A stretch of 64,000 nt of DNA, taken from NCBI GenBank assembly GCA_033964015.1, contig JAWWUD010000109.1:248001-312000 (forward strand). The letters run 5' to 3'. This document shows positions 56,610 through 64,000 of the stretch, piece by piece. Each line of letters opens with the position of its first letter. The stretch's first letter is position 1. The DNA comes from Scolanthus callimorphus (taxonomy: Eukaryota > Cnidaria > Anthozoa > Actiniaria > Edwardsiidae). Made by a program: the position numbers and the translations under genes. The notes beneath the pieces were generated by a model that worked only from the letters and a program-made list of their open reading frames with translations, was not told the origin of the DNA and made no database searches.

Positions 56610-56796
56610 AAGCATTAGAGCACAATTCTCTATGACTTTATCGGCACAATAGAGCACGCGTGATGTTAGGAGAGACACGAGAACGTTGTAAAATCACGAT
56701 CCGCAGGCGATTGATTTTAAAGCGTTTCGAGTGTCTCCCAACATCACAAGTGCTCTATTTGCCGATAAAGTCAAAGAAAGTTGTGCTCTAATGCTT
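56610..56796. mobile_element. 187-bp foldback element
   Basis: Arms AGCATTAGAGCACAATT, GACTTTATCGGCA and GATGTTAGGAGAGACACGAG face their inverses around a short GATCCGCAGGC centre. The length and the CCAACATC / GTGTCT words resemble the inner hairpin at 39978-40163. Confidence 0.8.
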
Positions 56797-57610
56797 TTAT
56801 GATATAGCGGTGGAGATTACTTTATCGGTCTAATAGAGCATAGATTTGGACCAATCAGAGCGCGCGTTATATCGTAGCTATATTATAAATAGACATAGAC
56901 ATATTTTATTAGAGTACCGGGTACCCTAAGCTACACTAGGATCCAAAATATTAGAAAAGAGAGCACATATATCGGGAGAGGCACTACAATATGGAAAATT
57001 AGGTCAACTAAAAATAGTTGCTCAAAATCATTTTTCCATCATACGATCGCTCAAAAGTTGATTATTTCTTGACTACGAACTGCCATTCTTAGAACAACCT
57101 CACTGATAATAGCAAATGGGAGGAAATTTCTGTGAATTAGTCATCAATGCATATATAAACTCTAACTTTTTTACTTGGACTATTCTGTATTTTTAAATCT
57201 TTTATTATTCATAGCAAATAGCATTTTTTTTTTACGTAGAAGGATCGCTTTTTTTTGAGTGAGCGAGCAAGTGGCCATTCCTGACGCTTAAGCCTGGTCT
57301 CAATAAATTATAGTCTTATAAGTCTTATCAGTCGACCGTGAAACAATGGAAAAATTCTAATTTCCATTGTTTCACGGTCGACTGCTACGACTGTAGCGAC
57401 TGATACGACCTTATGGAAACCAGCCTTATGAGGTATTCCAGGCGCAGAAAGAGGTCCATGCGCTAGCAGCACACAGAAAGACGCAGATTTATACACAGCG
57501 AACTGATGAAAATAAATTCATTGAATCTATTGTTGTATTTGGCCTATATGTATCATATGTATGTATTTGGTATATTATTCGTGTATCGTCTCAGACATTT
57601 CTTGTTTGCA

Positions 57611-57955
57611 TAGAGCAGATTTCGTATGACTCTGAAAAGTGACACGACAAAGTTATGCCACGCCGCGACTACGGTTACACAATGTAGATTCACCCAAAAC
57701 CTTAACCAAACCCTAAAACCAAAAACCAAAACCTAACCCTACCCTAAACCTGAACCTAACCTAACCCTGGATGATAGATAGTGATAGTGGTTGACTGGTA
57801 TAGGTGGTTCGTTAAAGGGGAATCTATATTGGTGTACTTGGACATGAATTTATATCCACCGTTACCGTGCCGCGACTACGCGATTTCATTCCGTATCTAC
57901 AGTAAATCAGGTTCCGTGTCGCGGCACTTTTCACAGTCATACGAAATCTGCTCTA
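57611..57955. mobile_element. TA-flanked MITE, family TAGAGCAG, copy 3, with telomere-like interior
   Basis: A 345-bp element with perfect inverted ends TAGAGCAGATTTCGTATGAC. At 57690-57770 the interior is a degenerate CCCTAA-type array (CTAACCCTACCCTAAACC). GC-rich CGCGACTACG words flank this. Confidence 0.85.
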
Positions 57956-58139
57956 GTTTCACATCAAGTTATAATATAAGGCAGGGGCCGCATTCGCAAT
58001 TTTTCTGACTTTGCGGTCAGAATTTGCCAGAAAAGTATATTTCCGAATTGAACGGTCACTTTGCCAGCGTTCACTATAGTATCCTTCTGTTTATCCTCGT
58101 TATAAAGGCAAGAGAGATATTTATATACGGAAAACACTA

Positions 58140-58740
58140 TAGTGTACATTATAAGCAATTATTGGATGAGGTTTTTGTGATCTCAAGAATAAACAATGTC
58201 GAGACAGGTGGAATCAGGCTCGGCCTCACGGCCTCGCCTGATTCCACTTGGCGAGATATTGTTTATTCTGGATATCACAAAAACCGAATTCAATAATTGT
58301 TTTATTATACATTGATTCAGTAGAAATACTTTTATTTCTGTCAAGAAAGTAAAGCGCGCGCTCTTAGCCAATCAGAATCGATATAGTGAGTACAATGTAT
58401 AATAATATTATTATACATTGTACTCACTATCTCGACTCTGATTTGCCAAAAGCGCGCGCTTTACTTTGGGAATCGCGCACTTTGAGGGTCTCCAAGAATC
58501 AGCTGATTCTTGATCCTACGCGCGCAATGCATAATGGCACTAGAGCACTTAAATGTTTTCCCTGTCTAACAAGGCGCTTGTGTAAAAGAAATTGCTTGAC
58601 AGAAAAAAAAAGATTTTTACTCAATCAATGTATAATAAAACAATTATTGAATTCGTTTTTTGTGATTTCCAGAATAAACAATGTCTCGCCAAGTGGAATC
58701 AGGCTCGGCCATGCACATTGTTTCAAATATCCCCTACAGA
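58140..58740. mobile_element. Cluster of foldback elements with a 48-bp perfect palindrome
   Basis: 58383-58430 is a perfect palindrome centred on AATAATATTATT, extended imperfectly to 58349-58467 by GTAAAGCGCGCGCT and its inverse. Two related segments (58157-58225 and 58640-58710) share GAATAAACAATGTC and GTGGAATCAGGCTCGGCC. The pattern suggests two elements inserted head to head. Confidence 0.75.
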
Positions 58741-59705
58741 CTAAAAGCTGAAGGGGACCACTCTAGTGAAGTCTTCTCTCGTAGAGCAGTACCTAAAAAG
58801 CCTCACCTGAGAGACTATACGTTGTTTTAGTCCGGCTAGTTCCATGTGGGACAGGAATGCCTTCTGCGCATGCTTGCTACAAAACGATTGGCGTTTTTTG
58901 TAAACATCCGAAAATTCTTTCATTTTCAATGCACATTCAATTTAAAAGTACAAAAGTAGAATATCATAAGTACTTTGAAAATATTCGTGTCTCGCGCTCG
59001 TGTTTGTATTCTGCCGATACAACATAGCCACTCATATTGTAAATAGTACATAGCTGACTACTGACCAAAACACAAAGGCGTCGTGCGTCGAGCGCAAAGT
59101 TCTTGTAGGAACAATATAATTCGCGATGTCAATCAAATAAAAAACCTAGAGAGAAGCAGAAATAGCAAAACGGCTGCAAACTCATTGCGCGCTAGTGCGA
59201 CTGACAATTTTGGAGAAAAACACTTTGACTTGAATTTTTTTTCTGTGGCAATAAAAGTGTGTGACCCCTGCTTTTCTCATATTCCTTTCCGGTCAGGTTT
59301 TTCAGATAAAAATGTATTTGTGGCGGGAACTTTCTGTCGGCGATGTGATGTCATTGCCATGTAACGTACAAGAATGTTTTTAATTTATTTGACCGGTTTC
59401 TATTTCCATTCACTAGTGTCATTACTCTGAAACTCGTTCGTAATAATTCTTATCACGGCTATTTTTAGCAATGCAAATCAAATAGGAGTCACATCCGTTC
59501 GTTTCTAGGCAACGGACAGTAGGCAAACGCTCCACCCACTAATGCGCGGGCATGGGCCGAGGGTGAACTGTTCTAAAGATATTTCGGATACTAAAACTTG
59601 GCCGTTGGAAGCAGTTCACTCGCTGCTGATACTGAAAATTTCACGGAGCAATTAGTTTTAGGACAATCCTGCTAACAGCAGCCTAAACATTGGTCTCAAC
59701 TTATC

Positions 59706-62700
59706 ATGGATTTCTGCCTTGGGCTGTTTCTTCTAGTGGTAGCGAGCTTTAGCTCGCTTCTTCCAAGTTCGTGTAAGTTGCGATTCCGTTTAAATGTCGT
59801 CGATTGCAAAAAGACGCCTAACTGCAATCTAAAAATCGTCTTCGTAATTCAGAAATGATTCATTATGTTTCTAATTCTTTTTTCACAGTGGGGGCCGTTA
59901 CGTTTTCATCCCAACCTGGACCTGGTATGGTGGTGGTTGTTGATCCGGAAAATGTGACCAACATTGTTCTGCGTTGGGACTATACGAGCACTAGCCCTGT
60001 AAGTAACGCAAAAGTTATCATTGAGCTAAGTGATGGAAGTTTAACCAAAGAACTGGTATACGCAATACCAGGGACTACCGCGAACCGAGATTCCACTAAC
60101 TACGGTGCTATTGCATACACGCCGAACCAAGGTGGAAACGGATATATCCAGCTCACAATCAAGAATATTCGGAGCATGGGTTCCTTCTCGAACAATGTAG
60201 CGATTGCCCCCTTTGATTCAAGCAACAACTACAGATTTAAAGCCTTAGTTCGCGAGGGTGTAGAAAAAGATGTTCCTTCAGACGGTGCTCCCTTGGCAGT
60301 TTACCGTAAGTATAAAGTCCGCATCAAAAACCTTTGCAACAACAACAACTGGAAACCCACTCCAAGCTTTTACGCTTCAATGGACCTTTGTTATCTCGAA
60401 AATCTTATAAAAAAGGGGGAGGCTTAAACGGTCGTTTGAAATATTTGGTCTTTGATGTTTTAGCTTCTAAAAATGCATTATACCCGGGTACAGTAAGCCG
60501 TAACTTTCCGCGGAAATTATTCGAACCGGTTGTTTTAAAATGTAAACATGACGCGCTAGACGCGGTTTCGACTCTCACACGGCAGGATTACAAAGGACGC
60601 TACTACCAGATTACTTGCAGATTAGCAAATCAGGCTAGTTATTATTTCTAATGGACGTTTACGAGCACCTAACTTTCTTCGTGTTGAAAATTTTCAAATT
60701 TCTCACAGAGTATGCAGACACCACAAATATATTATGACTAGCATTCTATGTAAACACAGCAGGGAAGCAATTTGTGTGCTGTTTACGAATGGCTTCCTTG
60801 CATTGTTGTCCTGAAATTCCTTTCTGCTATGCATCACTGATAAAAATGCGTTTATACCACGAGATCGCAATTCCGCATGCCTGGCATGTCGCAATTCCAG
60901 CTAGCAATGAGAAGGCTGAGTGCTTTTCTAAGGGTAAAAAAAAGGAAGCTTGAAATCTGTACTGGAAAGGCACGCAATCGTGCGCAAATCAGTAATTTTC
61001 AGGCACACAACTAAAGTTTACCGTGGCAGTTTATATCGTAAGCCTTTTGGTTCTTCCTTCGATCCAATTGTTAAATACTAACAAACGGTGAAATAATCCT
61101 TGTCCTGCAGTGGTGGGAGTGCTTTAAAACTGGTTGCGAATATTGTGAATGTTTAGAAAGAATTTAGAAAAGTATAAATTGATACTGATGCCCCAAGAGC
61201 GTATTCTGACCTAAGAAAAATATCTCCAAAATAAACTGTGAAAACATTCAAAGCACTTTTCAACCTTGCATTCCCATATAATGACTAAAAAGTTCAACCT
61301 TCTGTCATGAAAAACTTTTAGCGAGAGCTCTGTAAAAGTTTTAGATATAATATGCTAATATGCGGCTAATCCTGACAATCACAAATTCATGTCCATGTAG
61401 GCTTTTATTCAGCATGAAATTTGCAAACTTATCTTTTATTCTTCAGTACTCAAATATCAAAATGTGAAGAATAAATAAATTACACCACCATGCAGCTAAG
61501 CTTGGGCAACATATAGTGTCTAAATATCAACTCTAAAATATGCCTTGCTTGAAACTCCACTATAATTAGAGCCTCCACCACGTTCTACAATTGAGCAAGT
61601 TTTTCATGGCTGATAAAAACATACCACTGGATCCATGAGCCTAAAAAAATGAACTATGTATTGTCTAACTTACAGTAATACCAGTTGCTGGAATTTGAAA
61701 CAGTTACTTTGTTGCAAACAGATCAAGGTTAAATACTTCTACTAAGGGCACGTTTATATGGGAAAAGTTGTCCCAGGAAGAAGGGATAACCCTCCTAGCC
61801 GAGTTACTCAGGACGAGACACTTTACATGATGTCCCAGGATGAAAGGTTGTCTCAGGTGCCAGGGATAGCTCACGTAGCCGATAAAGAGTTATCCCTTCA
61901 TCCCGGGACAACTTACTTCATATGAATACTTTGCCTTTTCTTCCCATGACGTCTTGTTGTCTTCGAAACATAATATAATAAAATAAATTATCTGGAAGAC
62001 TTACGGGCTATGCTAATGGGCATGGCGGTTGCACTCTCATTTGTGTGCTAAGCCAAGCTCCAATGTGTAGGACTGTGGGCTCAATGTATGCGACTCTGCT
62101 GCATGTGTGTGTCACAACCACAAGTTATTTACCCTTGTGACACCTTCTTGGTGCACCTTTCACCTTTGCTTCTTTGTGACACATTGCACACCTATCCATG
62201 AGTAACTCTTGTGAAACTTACTTTCACCTTTGATCTTTACTTCTTCTTGGCACATTGCACACCTAGAACAATTTCTTGGCAGCAAAAGCGGGTGTGGCAT
62301 CCATGAGTAACCTACTGTGACACTCACTTGCACTTTGACCTTTCCTTCTTTATGGCTCAACTCAAACACTCTCTAGGTAGTGCATACTTAGTATATTCTG
62401 ATGAGCATACTTAGTATATTCTGATGAGCACCAGCATTATTATATCCATTGACCTGCACACCGTACCTTACGATTTTTCTCATTGCCATTTTAGAGCTAG
62501 TTCAGATCACAAGTTCATCAAATAATCAAACTTGGACAAGTCTTGGAAATGTTGTAGAGTTGAACTGTGCAGTGAGTGGCAAGCCAGCACCAAATGTGAC
62601 ATGGACAAAGCTTGGTTCTTCATTTACACGTAGTGGTTTGTCGCTGAGGTTGGAGAATGTCCAAGTCGGTGATGTAGGAATATACCAGTGCACTGCATAC

Positions 62701-64000
62701 AATGGGATTGGAAGGAACCTCACAAGAGCTGTCGTGATTGAATATTCTGGATGTAAGTACCCTTACAGTGATTGATCAAAAATGGGATGGGAGATATGTT
62801 TGCGACGGCAAGGAATGTTAACTTTGTTTCCAGCAAAAAAAATATGTTTACCTGGTTTTCTCATATACTGTAACCTTTTGTTTCTTCCTGAGATCTTAAG
62901 GATTAACAAAAAAGTTTAGCCAAAAACTATTAAAGACTGTCAATAGCAAGTCCAGCTATAACCACACGTGCTGCATGTTGGTAATGAGGGTCATTTGTTG
63001 AATAAGTGTTTAAAAAGCACATTCTGGTATTTGTGGGACAGGACTTGGTCATTTCTGAATACAGGAGAACGTGCACTCTTACAGCAGGAATCGTCCATTT
63101 GTTCTTGACCACTTTTGATCAGTAAATGAAGTGTTGAAAGCGCAACTTGTTCGTAAACATGTTCATAGCTAATGGAGAGGTCCTAGACCTACCGTAGCTA
63201 TAGTCTGAAAAAGCGGTATTAAAATAATGCCAGATTGTGTTCTGATATTTTATTTTATTTCTCCCACAGGTACTGATTATAACAAGTGTCCTAGGATTGA
63301 ACAAGGAATAGAGTTTACAGGACTTACTTGGACTGCTAATTATGAGTATCCCAGCATACATACTGATGCAATCAAGCGATTTAAGAATGAAGTTAGTTAC
63401 TCGGTAAGTTGACTCTGTCCCTCTTAGAGAAGCCTTGTTTTAAAGTATTAAGGTGGACCCTGTAGCTGTGTGATAGGAGTGCCAGAGGTCAGACAACATA
63501 GGTGGTGGGAGGAAAAAATTATTTGTGGGGCACAGTACTAAAATACCAGAAACGTCTACTCAGAGGCTTCTGAGTTTATGTTGTTAGCCATAAAATTATT
63601 GGGGGATGGGGCAATGCCCCCCAGTTCCACTGCCCATGGACAAGCAACCACAATATTGTCTCCTCCCAGAAGTCCTAATGGGACCCATTATTTTTCATAA
63701 ACATACCACAGGAATCCCGCTCCTCCCTCAAAAAGCTGAAACAAATGCTGACATATTTTTTAACATCCAGGTGTGCAAGGCTTACATAGATGCTGGCAAG
63801 TCAATGTACCAATGTGGAATAGTGCGATTTAGGTAAGAGACCTGCTATGGGTGTGAATAGAGGTTTTAATTTTTGCACCTGTATCTCCCACATGACTGTA
63901 TTACGCCTAAATTTTATTATCATACGTTTGATCTATTTTTCAGACGGGGAAGCGTTGTAGCAGTGGTGGAACTGCAAGCTTCTGAAGGGAGCCCATCTGT
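59706..64000 (+). CDS. Secreted or surface protein with Ig domain and SEA-like region (3' end outside window)
   Basis: Not assigned to a named family. Exons: 59706-59772, 59889-60305, 62495-62752, 63270-63403, 63771-63832, 63944 to the window end; 331 residues, in phase. Residues 1 to about 20 form a signal peptide (MDFCLGLFLLVVASF). Residues 23-161 form a beta-rich domain with VLRWDY and FKALVREG that may be a V-like Ig fold lacking the usual cysteine pair. Residues 162-247 are a clear I-set or C2-type Ig domain: Cys 186 (ELNCAVSGKPAPNVTW), Trp 198, DVGIYQC with Cys 227. After a cysteine-bearing linker (CTDYNKC), residues from about 258 (GLTWTANYEYPS, then GIVRFRRGSVVAVVEL) resemble a SEA domain. 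Ig plus SEA is seen in some adhesion receptors; a receptor tail would lie to the right. Function unknown. Confidence 0.72.
61757..61922. mobile_element. Foldback MITE in Ig/SEA gene intron 2
   Basis: Arms AGTTGTCCCAGGAAGAAGGG and AGGGATAAC face GTTATCCCTTCATCCCGGGA and GGGACAACT. TCCCAGG and AGCC words recur inside. About 165 bp. Confidence 0.75.
62943..63097. mobile_element. MITE, family ATGGACGATTCCAGC, copy 3 (diverged)
   Basis: The left end is degraded (AAGTCCAGCTATAAC), the right end reads CAGGAATCGTCCAT, and the interior matches copies at 27313 and 28369 (CTGCATGTTGGTA, ACATTCTGGTATTTGTGGG). It lies in Ig/SEA gene intron 3. Confidence 0.75.

Larger units (their letters stand above)
55607..59705. 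other. Intergenic region rich in foldback elements
   Basis: No gene was recognised between GLB1L2 and the Ig/SEA gene. Besides the elements listed separately it holds a possible inverted-repeat element at 55778-56133 (TACGGGGATGCTCCGCCC against GGGCGGTGCATCCCCG), a copy of the ATTTACTGTATTTGCT repeat at 56385-56520, a TAGAGCGGATTTC fragment at 56182 and a run of C at 56510-56525. Confidence 0.6.

Noticed and set aside
60334..60651. A 105-codon frame after exon 2 of the Ig/SEA gene
   Set aside because: It lies in intron 2, after a good GTAAGT donor at 60306, and resembles no domain.

Overview
The window looks like nuclear DNA of an animal, most likely an anthozoan cnidarian (coral or sea anemone). 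This rests on many short phase-consistent exons with GT-AG introns, proteins close to vertebrate orthologues, an Ig plus SEA-like surface protein and many short inverted-repeat transposons. The species placement is inference. No prokaryotic organisation was seen. Exon positions were set by hand from splice sites, reading-frame phase and recalled human homologues, so ends may be off by a few bases.

Layout: (1) 1-4540 is a satellite-like array of 139-bp units in two opposed arms around a 66-bp tandem array and a MITE remnant. (2) 5571-17677, minus strand, is MCCC1 (mitochondrial 3-methylcrotonyl-CoA carboxylase alpha subunit). Its biotin-carrier end is missing and probably lies left of base 1, which would put the array inside an intron. 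(3) 17958-21746, plus, is a complete CXorf58-like gene, head to head with MCCC1 across 280 bp that holds two X-box-like sites. (4) 23494-37597, minus, is a complete 24-exon IFT80 (intraflagellar transport complex B), 771 residues. (5) 38327-55606, plus, is a complete 17-exon GH35 beta-galactosidase-1-like gene (GLB1L2 type), head to head with IFT80. (6) 59706-64000, plus, is the 5' part of a secreted or surface Ig/SEA-like protein, cut by the window end.

The genes do not form one pathway. MCCC1 acts in mitochondrial leucine breakdown, IFT80 in cilium assembly, GLB1L2 in glycan hydrolysis; the CXorf58-like product is uncharacterised and the last gene probably works at the cell surface. Two divergent gene pairs may share promoters.

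Introns and intergenic DNA are packed with non-autonomous DNA transposons, recognised by inverted ends and target-site duplications: a family with TAGCC tips and 9-bp duplications, several TA-duplicating families, CAGGG-tipped elements, foldback elements with near-perfect 186-bp hairpins, and one nested insertion. There are also minisatellites (55, 20 and about 9 bp), a MITE end amplified in tandem, tRNA-derived SINE-like pieces and a LINE 3' end. The most unusual observations are the opposed satellite with an A-B-C higher-order pattern and decayed tandem copies of an IFT80 exon end together with its splice donor.
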